Assembly (NCBI GenBank): GCA_947462255.1
Contig: CANHOA010000019.1
Location: forward strand, 1 to 60,320
Length of the DNA: 60,320 nt
Direction of reading: 5' to 3'
Origin: Flavobacteriales bacterium
Lineage (GTDB): Bacteria > Bacteroidota > Bacteroidia > Flavobacteriales_D > Crocinitomicaceae
Within the stretch, counting starts at the first letter, position 1. Every line of letters begins with the position of its first letter. Positions 16,526-26,831 of the stretch are shown one piece after another. Made by a program: the position numbers and the translations under genes. The notes beneath the pieces are model-generated. The model had not been told where the DNA came from. It ran no database searches and was given only the letters and a program-made list of their open reading frames with translations.

Positions 16526-17899
16526 TTATTTACCACCTTCCATCTTTTGACACGCTTTTACCGCATTATACACATTAACAGTACCATGCGAATTACATAA
16601 ACTATTCAACTCTTTTTGAATTGTAACAGTTGAAACGATTGCCTGTCGAATTTGCAACATACTTAGAGTAGGAAAATAAGACTTTAACATAGCTGCAACA
16701 CCTGCCACCATTGGAGATGCCATTGAAGTTCCTTGAAGATTTTGATAATCACTTTGTGGAACAGAATTATAGATTTCGAAACCAGGAGCAAAAACGTCAA
16801 CACTTTCCTTACCAAAATTAGAGAAAGAAGCTACCAATTCACCTTTATCCTTGGTTGAAGCACCAATAGAAAGCCAATGAGGTGTTGGAACATCTTGAGT
16901 GGAATAAAGCGCTGTTGGAAAATTTGGTTCAACATCTGTGTCTTTTGAATCGTTTCCAGAAGCGTGAACCATCAAAACACCTTTAGCATCAGCATATAAA
17001 ATTGCCTCCAGAACTTTATCTTGATACGGTGAATAATTTTTACCAAAAGACATATTAATTACCATGGCACCATTATCTACAGCATAACGAATAGCTAATG
17101 CGACGTCTTTATCATTTTCATCGCCATTAGGTACTGCTCTCAAAGACATAATTTTAACATTTTCTGCTACGCCATCACCTCCTAATCCATTTCCTCTGAT
17201 TGCGGCAATAATTCCCGCAACGTGCGTGCCATGAAGTGCATCAGGACCTTCAACATTTGAATTACCATAATTTTTATCATTAAAATCAGCTGGATTATCG
17301 CCAATTAAAGCACGATCATCAAAATTAACATTCAATAAATAATCGATATGATCAGTAATGTATTTTCTTGTGTCTTCATCAAATTGATCAAGACCTTCTA
17401 AATATGGCTCATATTCTGAAATTTCATCTTCAACCTCCCTTTTCACCTCTTGGTATAATAAGAATTCGTCACTAGCAACAATTGTGCTTTCATCTACTCC
17501 CTCATACTTATCCATTAGGGCCTTTAAAATTCGAGTTTTCTCTAGGCATGCCGCATCTAAATTTTCTCCTTTAGCGTTTCCTAAAAAGTTCCAACCATGC
17601 ACATCATCAACATAGCCATTTTTATCATCATCAATTTTATTATTTGGAATTTCACCTGTATTCACCCAAATCTTTCCTTTTAAGTCTTCATGTTCGATAT
17701 CAACACCAGAATCAATTACAGCCACGATAACAGTTTGTGACTTCTTGCTTTTCAATAAGCCATATGCTTTATCGGTAAACATACCTGTTCCTTCTCCATT
17801 ATACCAATTGAGCGTTCCAGGGAGCGCTTGAGCAAAAAGTGAACTTGACGTTATTGCGAATGCGCAAATAATTAACAATGAATTTAAACGATTTTTCAT
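16526..17899 (-). CDS. Exported subtilisin-like serine protease (S8)
   Basis: 457 residues with a signal peptide ending near LFAQA. Catalytic triad visible: Asp63 in VIDSGVD, His223 in HGTHVAG, Ser392 in GTSMASP; oxyanion Asn in HASGND. Between Asp and His there is a long acidic insert (about 110-215) unlike simple subtilisins. There is no T9SS sorting tail: the sequence ends soon after the peptidase domain (QKMEGGK), so it probably stays in the periplasm. First gene of the run down to dapA. Confidence 0.93.
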   Translation of the reverse strand: MKNRLNSLLIICAFAITSSSLFAQALPGTLNWYNGEGTGMFTDKAYGLLKSKKSQTVIVAVIDSGVDIEHEDLKGKIWVNTGEIPNNKIDDDKNGYVDDVHGWNFLGNAKGENLDAACLEKTRILKALMDKYEGVDESTIVASDEFLLYQEVKREVEDEISEYEPYLEGLDQFDEDTRKYITDHIDYLLNVNFDDRALIGDNPADFNDKNYGNSNVEGPDALHGTHVAGIIAAIRGNGLGGDGVAENVKIMSLRAVPNGDENDKDVALAIRYAVDNGAMVINMSFGKNYSPYQDKVLEAILYADAKGVLMVHASGNDSKDTDVEPNFPTALYSTQDVPTPHWLSIGASTKDKGELVASFSNFGKESVDVFAPGFEIYNSVPQSDYQNLQGTSMASPMVAGVAAMLKSYFPTLSMLQIRQAIVSTVTIQKELNSLCNSHGTVNVYNAVKACQKMEGGK

Positions 17900-17918
17900 A
17901 CTGTAATAGAGTTTAGAA

Positions 17919-17926
17919 TAAAGTTA
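17919..17926 (-). promoter_or_regulatory. Weak -7 box upstream of the S8-to-dapA run
   Basis: On the minus strand this reads TAACTTTA, one base from TAnnTTTG, 20 bases before the ATG at 17899. No -33 element is clear. Confidence 0.25.
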
Positions 17927-18007
17927 AGTAAAAGAGTTTATAAAAGTGACTAGAAAAATTAGTAATGAATACTCTTAATTTAGTATCTTGCCCTAAAATT
18001 AACAAAA

Positions 18008-20800
18008 ATGAAAACATTAATCATTTTATTGGTTACATTTTTATTTTGTGGAAAGCTATTCTCACAAGGATACTATTTAAATTTCAAAGACTTTTATGAA
18101 AAGGAACCTTCCAAAACAAGCTCTTTTTGCAGTCCATATTCCAAACAAAACATTGAAGCCTTAACTAAGGAAAATTTCTTTATAAAATACGCTACAAAAA
18201 ACTGGATATATTATAATTCCACAGCATCTAAGGTTAAAGAACTACTAGACAGTAAAGAACTATCATCCGTATATTTCGAATTTGCTCCCCCACATGCCTT
18301 ATCTGATAGCGCCTTAGTAAAACATCGAATTAATCTAGTGCATCAAGGTTTAGGAGGAATCGATACTGCTTATACAGGAAAAGGAGTAATTATCGGGATT
18401 GTTGACCAGGGAATTGATTTTAATCACCCCGACTTCAAGTTCTCAAATGGAAAAACCAGGGTGCTTCGTTATTGGGACCACACCATTAATGGTGCAAATC
18501 CTCCACAGCCTTATGGTTATGGAACCGTTTGGGATAGCAGTGCCATAAACAATGGAACGTGTACTGCCTTAGAAACTGGAACAGCTCATGGCACCACGGT
18601 TTCCGGTATGGCAGCAGGAAATGCACAAGCCAATAATAAGAATAAAGGTGCTGCCCCAAAAGCAGACATCATCGTAGTTGAAACCAATTTTAATTTAGTA
18701 AACTGGACCTTAACCATTGCGGATGCCTGCGATTATATATTCAAAGTGGCCGATTCATTGGGTAAACCAGCTGTTATTAATTTATCCTTAGGCACGTATT
18801 TAGGAAGTCACGATGGCAATGATCCTGCAGCGGATTACATGGAATCATTACTAGACGCACAACCTGGACGTCTTATTGTTTGTGCTGCGGGGAATTCAGG
18901 AAATCAAGGAAAATATCATGTTCAAGGAAATAATATAGATGCAGACACTTCCTTTTTTTGGAACGTAAATAATCCTGGGGTCACCTTGGCAGGCACCAAT
19001 AAAATACTTTTTGACCTTTGGTCAGATACTTCTGATGCTCATTATTATTTTGCTTTCGGTGCAGACCGTCCCTCCCCGACCTTCAAGTTTCGAGGACGTT
19101 CTTCCTTTCACTACGCCACCGCTAATATGGGAAGTCTACCGATCTATGATACGATATACAACACATTGAATCAGCGTATTGCCTGCATCGAAACCTACCG
19201 AGAGATTATTGGTTCCGCCTTTCATATGCAGGTTATTTTCACGAAAGTGGATTCCCTATCCTATTTATACCGATTCATGACCTATGGATCCGGAAAATAC
19301 GATGCTTGGGGCGGTTCTTGGCAACAGCTTAGCAACTTCGTTTCCAGCGCTTTACCTAGTGCCACTTTAATGCCGAGCATCATACATTACCACCTCCCCG
19401 ACTCCTTACAAACAATTGTTTCCTCTTGGAATTGTTCGGAAAAAGTAATTTCAGTTGGGAATTTCAGAAATAGAAAAGGCTATATCGACAAAAACAACAC
19501 CTACTATGTTTCTCCATCAACTACACTCGTTGGTAAATTAAGTGAGAATAGTAGCAAAGGACCAAGTAGATTAGGCGAAATAAAACCCGATATTTCGGCT
19601 GCTGGTGATATAACACTTGCAGCAGGTCCCATGCTATATTTAGCAAATTCAGCCAATAATAGCACCATTGATCAAGGTGGGTTTCACGTTAGAAACGGTG
19701 GAACATCAATGGCTTCCCCTGTCGTTGCGGGAATTGGCGCTTTATACCTAGAAAAATGCAACTATGCCACTTGGGAAACCTTCAAAACTGATCTAATAAA
19801 CTCAGCGGCACACGATAACTTTAGCGGTTTACTTCCTAATTTTGGTTATGGGCATGGAAAAGCTGATGCAGTAGGAATATTATTGGAAAAAACCCCAAGC
19901 ATTACGATATCAGGACCCGGTGGAATTTGTGTCGGCTCGACCGCTATTTTATCCTTCAGCACCAACGCTTTTGTTAATAATGTACTCTGGTCAAATGGTG
20001 GACAAACAAATAGCATTAACACGGCGATCATTGGGCCGTATCAAGTTCAAATAACTAGTGAATACGGATGTAAAACAAAATCTCCTGTTCACCAATTAAT
20101 TACGTACAGCTTACCTTTCGTGGATGCAGGAACTAGTTACACTGCTTGTCCTGGCGAGCCAATAACGCTTTCTGGTGCTGGAACAGCGACTTCATACACT
20201 TGGGCCAATAACATACAGAATGGCGCTCCATTTATTCCTAGTCAATCATCCTATTATTACGTTACCGGAACAAATACGAATAACTGTCAAATTACAGATT
20301 CTATTTTTGTTGGCTTGTACAGTTCAATTTTGATTGACTACACCGAACAAACACAAAATATATTAACAAATTCAAATCCTTTTAATCTTACACCAGGCGT
20401 TCCATCAGGCGGAACATATAGTGGTAATGGGATTATTGGAAGCTCATTTCATCCCACCCTTGCCGGAGTTGGTTCACACTTAATTACCTATACCTACACT
20501 GACCAAAATGGATGTACTCAAAGTGATTCAGCAATTATAAATGTTGTTTCCGGTGCAGCAGTAAGTACCCTTGATTCAAATAATTTTGCTTTGTATCCCA
20601 ATCCAACCGATAATGATTTAATACTTAACTTACCTCAAAGTGCTTCTTCTAGCACCTATCAAATTAAAGATGCCACTGGACGCACAATACAAAATGGCAT
20701 AGTTAGCGCTGGTTCTAATTTAATTAGCACGAAGCAACTACCTGCCGGATCTTACTTTATCACCCTAAATTATTCGATAAAAAAATTCATTAAAATTTAA
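18008..20800 (+). CDS. Secreted S8 serine protease with type A T9SS sorting tail
   Basis: 930 residues. Signal peptide (LIILLVTFLFCGKLFSQ), subtilisin domain with Asp133 (VDQGID), His194 (AHGTTVSG), Asn295 (AAGNSG) and Ser567 (GTSMASP), a large insert between the Asn and Ser, then Ig-like domains (about 625-840). The last 75 residues start LYPNPT and end SIKKFIKI, the pattern of the T9SS type A C-terminal signal, so the enzyme should cross the outer membrane and be attached or released at the surface. Divergent from the other S8 protease. The M1 peptidase gene follows after 10 bases. Confidence 0.93.
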   Translation: MKTLIILLVTFLFCGKLFSQGYYLNFKDFYEKEPSKTSSFCSPYSKQNIEALTKENFFIKYATKNWIYYNSTASKVKELLDSKELSSVYFEFAPPHALSDSALVKHRINLVHQGLGGIDTAYTGKGVIIGIVDQGIDFNHPDFKFSNGKTRVLRYWDHTINGANPPQPYGYGTVWDSSAINNGTCTALETGTAHGTTVSGMAAGNAQANNKNKGAAPKADIIVVETNFNLVNWTLTIADACDYIFKVADSLGKPAVINLSLGTYLGSHDGNDPAADYMESLLDAQPGRLIVCAAGNSGNQGKYHVQGNNIDADTSFFWNVNNPGVTLAGTNKILFDLWSDTSDAHYYFAFGADRPSPTFKFRGRSSFHYATANMGSLPIYDTIYNTLNQRIACIETYREIIGSAFHMQVIFTKVDSLSYLYRFMTYGSGKYDAWGGSWQQLSNFVSSALPSATLMPSIIHYHLPDSLQTIVSSWNCSEKVISVGNFRNRKGYIDKNNTYYVSPSTTLVGKLSENSSKGPSRLGEIKPDISAAGDITLAAGPMLYLANSANNSTIDQGGFHVRNGGTSMASPVVAGIGALYLEKCNYATWETFKTDLINSAAHDNFSGLLPNFGYGHGKADAVGILLEKTPSITISGPGGICVGSTAILSFSTNAFVNNVLWSNGGQTNSINTAIIGPYQVQITSEYGCKTKSPVHQLITYSLPFVDAGTSYTACPGEPITLSGAGTATSYTWANNIQNGAPFIPSQSSYYYVTGTNTNNCQITDSIFVGLYSSILIDYTEQTQNILTNSNPFNLTPGVPSGGTYSGNGIIGSSFHPTLAGVGSHLITYTYTDQNGCTQSDSAIINVVSGAAVSTLDSNNFALYPNPTDNDLILNLPQSASSSTYQIKDATGRTIQNGIVSAGSNLISTKQLPAGSYFITLNYSIKKFIKI

Positions 20801-20810
20801 TTATACCTCC

Positions 20811-22778
20811 ATGAAAATCAATCGCAACCTTATTTTACTTCCTTTTTTAGTATTATTTTCAACGCTAAGTTTTTCTCAAAAAGAAAATAGTACGGAATGT
20901 TCTAAAAAAAATAGATTTAGTAATCAACAACTGAAAAGCAATTCGCTGACCGTCAGTCAGATTTCACAAACCGAGAAATACGATGTTCACTTTTACGGCC
21001 TGAATCTCAACATGACCAATACCAATACCAATTTGAATGGATCAGCCTCCATGCACGCGAGTTGTATCCAAAACATTGATACCATTTTATACGAACTTTA
21101 TCCAACACTTACCATTAGCTCAGTTGAATTAAACGGAACTTCGGTAGCCTTCACGCGCAGTAATTCTGCCGTTAAAATTGCAGCTAATTTGACTGCTGGC
21201 TCCAACTTTACGATTAAAACATACTACAGCGGCACACCCCCAACGGCGCAAACGAATCCTTTAGGCGGAAGTGGAATGACATATGCCACCTCTCCAAGCT
21301 GGGGAAATGCCGTAGTTTGGTCTTTATCTGAGCCATTTTCAGCATACGAATGGTGGCCATGCAAACAAAGTTTAAACGACAAGGCCGATTCTTCCGATAT
21401 CAACATTACCGTTCCCAATGCCTGTAAGGCAGGATCTAATGGTCTTCTCACCAATGTGGTAAACCTAGGAAATGGAACAACTCGTTATGAATGGAAACAC
21501 CGTCATCCGATTGATTACTACTTAATTTCGGTCGCTGTAGCTCAGTATATTGAATATAATATCTACGCCAATCCAACTAATGCCCCCGCTCCTATTTTGA
21601 TACAAAACTTTATCTACAATAATCCGCAAACCCTACCTAATTTTCAAGCTGACATTGATGAAACAGTTGATTTTCTCAATCTATTTTACGACCTCTATGG
21701 GCCCTATCCATTTGAAGATGAAAAATATGGGCATTGTATGGCTCCACTATCTGGGGGAATGGAACATCAAACGATGACTACGCAAGGTTTTTTCAATAAA
21801 GGCTTAACATCCCACGAATTAGGACATCAATGGTGGGGAGATCACGTTACCTGTGCTTCATGGAGCGACATTTGGGTAAATGAGGGCTTTGCGTCTTATA
21901 GTGAACAATTGATGTTGGAAAATTTGTACCCAGGGGAAGAAATACAAAACATGTTAGATGTTCACGACAACGTAAAAACGCAACCAGGCGGGAGTGTTTG
22001 GGTCTTAGACAGTTTAAACGAAAATAGAATTTTCAGTGGTCGACTCACGTACGACAAAGGCGCTGCAATTATTCATACCATTCGCTACATGGTAAACAAC
22101 GACAACCTCTTTTTTCAAACCTTACAAAATTTCTTGACAACTTATGCGGAAAGCACAGCTTTTGGAATCGACGTTAGAGATGCCTTTATTCAATCTACAG
22201 GAATCAATTTTACGCCATTTTTTGAGCAATGGTACTTCGGTCAAGGATTTCCAACGTACTCCGTTAAATGGAAACAAAGTGGGAATAATGCCATCGTTCA
22301 GATAAACCACAGTGTTTCCATGTCAAGTATCACTCCTACCTTCACCAATCCGATTGACCTGAAGTTTACTCGTCCTGGAAATAGCGACACCATCATACGT
22401 TTCCAAATTTCGGCAAATTCAAACACCTTTACCATCAACGGTATTGGAACCATTAACAATTCTATCGGCATTGACCCCAACAATTGGGTGATTAACAACA
22501 ACGGTACGATACAAATGGATAACACCTTAAGTATTCAAGAACAGAATGATGAGTTAGGCATTACACTACAGCCAAATCCGAGTAATGGTATTTTTAGCAT
22601 AGTTGGATTAAAGGAACCTGCTTTTCTTCAACTTTATGGAATGAATGGTCAACTTTTAAAAGAACTGACTATTGATCCTAATCAGCTCATTGATATTCAA
22701 GCATTTCCTAAGGGAACATATTTGCTGAGCATCATGAATACAGATGGAAACAAAACACTTCGATTAATTAACAATTAA
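20811..22778 (+). CDS. Secreted M1-family metallopeptidase with T9SS tail
   Basis: 655 residues. Signal peptide ends near LSFSQ. The aminopeptidase N core has the substrate motif GGMEHQ (about 315-320), which corresponds to the GxMEN motif with Asn replaced by His, and the zinc site HELGH at 335-339 with Glu358 in NEGFASY. The C-terminus (LQPNPSNGIF ... LRLINN) is a type A T9SS signal. Probably trims extracellular peptides made by the S8 protease encoded just upstream; the 10-base gap implies one transcript. Confidence 0.92.
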   Translation: MKINRNLILLPFLVLFSTLSFSQKENSTECSKKNRFSNQQLKSNSLTVSQISQTEKYDVHFYGLNLNMTNTNTNLNGSASMHASCIQNIDTILYELYPTLTISSVELNGTSVAFTRSNSAVKIAANLTAGSNFTIKTYYSGTPPTAQTNPLGGSGMTYATSPSWGNAVVWSLSEPFSAYEWWPCKQSLNDKADSSDINITVPNACKAGSNGLLTNVVNLGNGTTRYEWKHRHPIDYYLISVAVAQYIEYNIYANPTNAPAPILIQNFIYNNPQTLPNFQADIDETVDFLNLFYDLYGPYPFEDEKYGHCMAPLSGGMEHQTMTTQGFFNKGLTSHELGHQWWGDHVTCASWSDIWVNEGFASYSEQLMLENLYPGEEIQNMLDVHDNVKTQPGGSVWVLDSLNENRIFSGRLTYDKGAAIIHTIRYMVNNDNLFFQTLQNFLTTYAESTAFGIDVRDAFIQSTGINFTPFFEQWYFGQGFPTYSVKWKQSGNNAIVQINHSVSMSSITPTFTNPIDLKFTRPGNSDTIIRFQISANSNTFTINGIGTINNSIGIDPNNWVINNNGTIQMDNTLSIQEQNDELGITLQPNPSNGIFSIVGLKEPAFLQLYGMNGQLLKELTIDPNQLIDIQAFPKGTYLLSIMNTDGNKTLRLINN

Positions 22779-22904
22779 TTAATTGGTACTGGCAAAAAAA
22801 ATGAATAGGTTTTCAATCATTTCTGTCTAATAAAAATTGGTGTATTTTAGTTGACTTTTTGTCTAGATACATTGGGTTCGCTTAAGCCTCGATTCGCCTA
22901 AGAG

Positions 22905-22934
22905 GAACTTTAACCTCCCTTTGCCAATAGAGAC
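22905..22934 (-). repeat. Dispersed intergenic motif related to 49629-49656
   Basis: Read on the minus strand, GTCTCTATTGGCAAAGGGAGG is similar to GTCTCGATTGGCAAAGAGAGG at 49629-49649 on the plus strand, and matching weakens beyond. Two independent intergenic regions sharing this suggests a dispersed repeat. Confidence 0.5.
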
Positions 22935-22969
22935 CAATAAAAAACGAACATTAAGTTAATCTTGATAAT

Positions 22970-23581
22970 TCAATTACATTTTGATTGATAATCTTTATGT
23001 TTAAACTGAACCCAATATTCTTTGTATCCTTCTGGTGTTGTAAAATAATCTTGTTCGTAATCTTCTGAATTATTATTTAAATTTTTTAAAACTCTTTTTA
23101 GTTCAAAATCTAAATAGGTTTTATTAATTTGACGTACCCATGTACCGCGTTGTGTAAAACCAGTGAATGCATCGCATTTAGAAGTTGTAATAAACGGCAT
23201 TTGAATAATAAACTCAACTTTAGCTTTTTGATCTAATCCCCTAGTTGTAATTGAAGTATTATTAAAGTCAATTTTTAAAAATCTTCCTGAATTATACGAT
23301 TTTTTTAAAAAATTACCAATAAGTTCAGAAGCTTTATTTGAGAATCTATGGGCAGTATCAATAGTATCAACTCCTCTAATAACCCATTCAGGACCAACAT
23401 ATTTCCCATAAAAACCTGCTTTGTCAACTCTTAAAATTTTTACATCTCCAAATTTTTTGAGTTCTAATTCAATATTTTTAATATTAATTTTAGAATCTAC
23501 TACTTTTCCTTTTGAATTGCCATTGCAAGAAATTAAAATAGTTATAAAAATTATACAACCGAAAAATCCTTTCAATTTCAT
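22970..23581 (-). CDS. Predicted lipoprotein of unknown function
   Basis: 203 residues. The N-terminus has a hydrophobic segment followed by a lipobox (LISC, cysteine at about residue 19) and SNG-like residues, so it is a lipoprotein. The rest is mixed alpha/beta, basic, with a C-terminal cysteine and one near the middle (KCDAFTGF). No family recognised. Located 49 bases after the OmpA-family gene on the same strand, so possibly co-transcribed with it, though AT content looks higher than its neighbours. Confidence 0.7.
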   Translation of the reverse strand: MKLKGFFGCIIFITILISCNGNSKGKVVDSKINIKNIELELKKFGDVKILRVDKAGFYGKYVGPEWVIRGVDTIDTAHRFSNKASELIGNFLKKSYNSGRFLKIDFNNTSITTRGLDQKAKVEFIIQMPFITTSKCDAFTGFTQRGTWVRQINKTYLDFELKRVLKNLNNNSEDYEQDYFTTPEGYKEYWVQFKHKDYQSKCN

Positions 23582-23630
23582 ATTTTTATTTTAGCGGACC
23601 ATATGGTTTTCAATCTAAGACAATCCTAAA

Positions 23631-25916
23631 TTAATTACTTAATTTGTTGCTATCTAGCGATTGATTTGTAGGACTTATTAATTTTAATTCTGTCCGTCTA
23701 TTTGCTTGATGTTCTTCTATGCTGCACCAAACTCCTTCTTTGCACTTATTAAGCAACTTAGTTTCTCCATATCCTTTAGCAGTAATCATTTTTGAAGGTA
23801 TTCCTTTGCTAATAATATAATTCACACAACTAGTTGAACGACTATTTGATAGTTTTTCATTATACTTAGTGGTACCTCGAGAATCCGTATGAGAAGAAAG
23901 CTCAACTTTTAACTCAGGATGTTCTTTCATATATTTAACTATCTTATTGAGTTCTACCTCACCCTCTGGACGTAAAGAGAATTTATCAAAATTATACAAT
24001 ACCATCTCTAAGCGGATAAAATCTTCTCCTTGCTTCATTTTCATAATTAGTGGTATAGCAACTGTATCTAAACAATTACCTTCAAATTTTATCGGTATCA
24101 TGCTACGAGCATCATCGTAGTTAATGAGGTTCATTTTCACTGAGTCAATACGTGCTGTCCCCTCATTCTTCCATGAATAAGATCCATTTGATGTGGTTAA
24201 AAAGTTTATTGTCGATCCATCATGCTTATATAAGTTCATCATCACATTTTCTAAGGGACGTCCGCTTTCATCTTTCGCTATTAATTTCGTTACATTCTTC
24301 TTAAAGTAAGTCGTCAAATTAACTTCAAATTCACCATCAACAGTAGCAGTAAAACGAGCAGTATCTCCTTTATTGATATCATCACCAGGATAATAAATTA
24401 TATATTTCCGATTCTTTTCTAAGATATATGGGTCCTCCGTTCTACCTTGCGCATTCGTTTTAATTGCAGAAGCGATATTTTTAGTTAAGTCTACAATCTG
24501 AACGGTCTTATTTTTCAAAGGTGTTCCCTTGCATGATTTCAAAACAGCCACTAGTTCAGCTTTAAACACAGGTTTAGTAAACGAATAAATTTGATCTACC
24601 CAAGCTTCACGATTAGATGATATATATCCTTTACCAGTAAATTCATTAACATAATATGCAAAATCATCTGCATTTGAATTTAAGGGATTCCCAATATGTT
24701 CTGGTTCGGTATTCGACATATCCGAACTGAATATATCTAAACCACCCATACCTGGCCATCCATTAGAGGAAAAATATAGAATGCCTTTTGATGAAATAAA
24801 AGGAAACACTTCGTCTTTATTGGTGTTGATAAGCTCTCCTAAATTCACTGGAGTAGACCATTCACCGTCCACATAACTTGTTTTATAGATATCAGTACTG
24901 AATACTGTATCGATTATTTTTGTTTTTGCAGAATCAGCATAGATAAAATTCTTTATAGCACTACCAGGGCGATTTGATGCAAAATAAATATTTCCTAAGG
25001 AATCCATAGTAGCATGTCCATTAGAAAACATTTTCGAATTAAACGGAAAATTAATTTCATTCCACTGCTCATTATCAAATGTAAATACACGCAATTTAAG
25101 TTTAGAGAACTTAATTCTGTTATCAAGATCTACTTCCTGCTCATTAGTGGTAATAAAAGACATTGTATAATCCGGATTAAAGGAAATTGGACCTTCATGT
25201 GAATCAGTACGTTTTATTTCGCGCCACTGATTTTTAAAAAGGAAATCAATCCAAAATAGTTTTTGATAAAACTTCGCCTTTTCTTTCGACGCCGTAGGAT
25301 CATAAAACGAAATGTCGGTAAAATTTTGGTTCGTCCTATCGTATTCTCGATTAGCGAAACCATGACCATACTGATTTGAGGCAAACAAAATTCCTTTTTT
25401 GTATGGAAATGCTGCAAAATCCTCCCCATCCTCTGCTTTTTTGTATAGCGAAACGGTATAGTCAGAGCTGCTTGAAATCCTAGAATTTAGAAGACTTACA
25501 TTCGCCTTAATCTTCATAATAGCCATACTTTGTGGAAAAGCTTTAGCGGCCGAATCGATCACATTGCTTAAACGAGTATACTTCTTATTTAAAGAAACTA
25601 ATTCGATTAAATTGAGCCAATCTTGCTCATTAGCTTGCTTCTTATTTACCAATACTTGATTCCAATATAGCGCCTTAGAATATTGTTCAGAATACATGGC
25701 CGCTTCTGCTGTCATTCGTAAATATGAATAATCTCCAACTGTTTTTTTATTTTTCTTTTTTCCAATGAAAGCATTGGATAATTCCTCCCAAACTGGCAAG
25801 GCATCAGCATATTTCAACTGCATGGATAAATCCCTTGCGAAATCTGCTTTATAACTTTGGCTCCATCCAAATGATGAAAGCGCTATTATGGCTAAAATTG
25901 TAGTTGAAATTTTCAT
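23631..25916 (-). CDS. OmpA-family protein with PD40 propeller and TPR-like N-terminus
   Basis: 761 residues. Signal peptide (TILAIIALSSFGWSQ), a helical TPR-like stretch (about 25-150), a beta-propeller with PD40/WD40-like motifs (FASNRPGSAI, YFSSNGWPGMGGLDIF), carboxypeptidase-regulatory-like beta domains (about 465-620), and a C-terminal OmpA peptidoglycan-binding domain (about 635-745; NFDKFSLRPEG, ELSSHTDSRG). This resembles proteins in the T9SS-linked PorE/OmpA class. It follows the PorP/SprF-family gene with only 1 base between, so the adhesin, PorP/SprF and OmpA genes form one operon. Likely anchors the outer-membrane assembly to peptidoglycan. Confidence 0.9.
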   Translation of the reverse strand: MKISTTILAIIALSSFGWSQSYKADFARDLSMQLKYADALPVWEELSNAFIGKKKNKKTVGDYSYLRMTAEAAMYSEQYSKALYWNQVLVNKKQANEQDWLNLIELVSLNKKYTRLSNVIDSAAKAFPQSMAIMKIKANVSLLNSRISSSSDYTVSLYKKAEDGEDFAAFPYKKGILFASNQYGHGFANREYDRTNQNFTDISFYDPTASKEKAKFYQKLFWIDFLFKNQWREIKRTDSHEGPISFNPDYTMSFITTNEQEVDLDNRIKFSKLKLRVFTFDNEQWNEINFPFNSKMFSNGHATMDSLGNIYFASNRPGSAIKNFIYADSAKTKIIDTVFSTDIYKTSYVDGEWSTPVNLGELINTNKDEVFPFISSKGILYFSSNGWPGMGGLDIFSSDMSNTEPEHIGNPLNSNADDFAYYVNEFTGKGYISSNREAWVDQIYSFTKPVFKAELVAVLKSCKGTPLKNKTVQIVDLTKNIASAIKTNAQGRTEDPYILEKNRKYIIYYPGDDINKGDTARFTATVDGEFEVNLTTYFKKNVTKLIAKDESGRPLENVMMNLYKHDGSTINFLTTSNGSYSWKNEGTARIDSVKMNLINYDDARSMIPIKFEGNCLDTVAIPLIMKMKQGEDFIRLEMVLYNFDKFSLRPEGEVELNKIVKYMKEHPELKVELSSHTDSRGTTKYNEKLSNSRSTSCVNYIISKGIPSKMITAKGYGETKLLNKCKEGVWCSIEEHQANRRTELKLISPTNQSLDSNKLSN

Positions 25917-25917
25917 A

Positions 25918-26826
25918 TTAAAAATATCTTGGACTTAAAAAAGCATTGTTTTTAGAACGTATATCAAAAGAAAGTACAAATTCATGACTTCCCCATTGGT
26001 TAATTAATTTTCCATTAATTGGAAAATCGTAGGCATATCCGACCATACAATAGTCTTTAATTTGGTAAGATGCATTAAACCCTACCGCATCGTATACTCT
26101 AAACATTCCGCCAACCCAAAACTTATTGTACAAATGCGCTGAAACATTTAGATCTGCAATAAGCGGCCCATTCCCAGTATACTTCATTAACAACGAAGGC
26201 TTAATATCTACAACACTATTCACCTTAAACACATAACCCGCCATGACATATAAATGTCGTTGAGCAAAAGAATTTCCAGCATTATTATCAATAGACCTTT
26301 TTACTAGTTGAGGAATTGAAACTCCAGCATAAAATTTATTAGCGTATAAGTAAGCACCAAATCCAAAATTTGCTTTTAGGCTTGAATTAGATTGTAAAAA
26401 ATTAGGATCCGTATTATCCACTACTTGAAGACTTGAAAAATCAAATTGATTTTGCTGAATTCCAGCTGAAGCGCCAAGAGATAATTTCAATCCATCATTA
26501 TTCAGTTGCATGTGGTAAGCGAACGTTGCCATGGCATTAACACCTGAGCGAGAACCAATTTTATCATAGCTTAAGTTGCCACCTAAACCTATGTGTTTTC
26601 TCACAATTGGTGCATGAATAGATAAGAATTGTGTCCGCGGGGCACCTTCCCAACCTGCCCATTGGGCTCGGGTAAGACCTGTAATATTAAGCGAACCCCT
26701 ACTCCCCGCATACGCAGGATTAAATTGAAGCGGGTTAAAAAAATACATCGATGACTGAGCATCTTGCTGTGCAAATGCCGACATACTCGTCAGGCAAATA
26801 ATTGCAATTAAATTGATCGTCCTCAT
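25918..26826 (-). CDS. PorP/SprF-family T9SS outer-membrane protein
   Basis: 302 residues from the ATG at 26826 (MRTINLIAIICLTS), which gives a standard signal peptide ending SAFAQQ. A longer frame reaches 26955, but that would overlap the adhesin gene upstream, so it is rejected. The mature N-terminus (MYFFNPLQFNPAYAGSRG) is characteristic of the PorP/SprF family, predicted 14-stranded barrels that bind T9SS cargo with type B tails. The partner is the adhesin just upstream (5-base gap). Confidence 0.93.
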   Translation of the reverse strand: MRTINLIAIICLTSMSAFAQQDAQSSMYFFNPLQFNPAYAGSRGSLNITGLTRAQWAGWEGAPRTQFLSIHAPIVRKHIGLGGNLSYDKIGSRSGVNAMATFAYHMQLNNDGLKLSLGASAGIQQNQFDFSSLQVVDNTDPNFLQSNSSLKANFGFGAYLYANKFYAGVSIPQLVKRSIDNNAGNSFAQRHLYVMAGYVFKVNSVVDIKPSLLMKYTGNGPLIADLNVSAHLYNKFWVGGMFRVYDAVGFNASYQIKDYCMVGYAYDFPINGKLINQWGSHEFVLSFDIRSKNNAFLSPRYF

Positions 26827-26831
26827 TTCGT

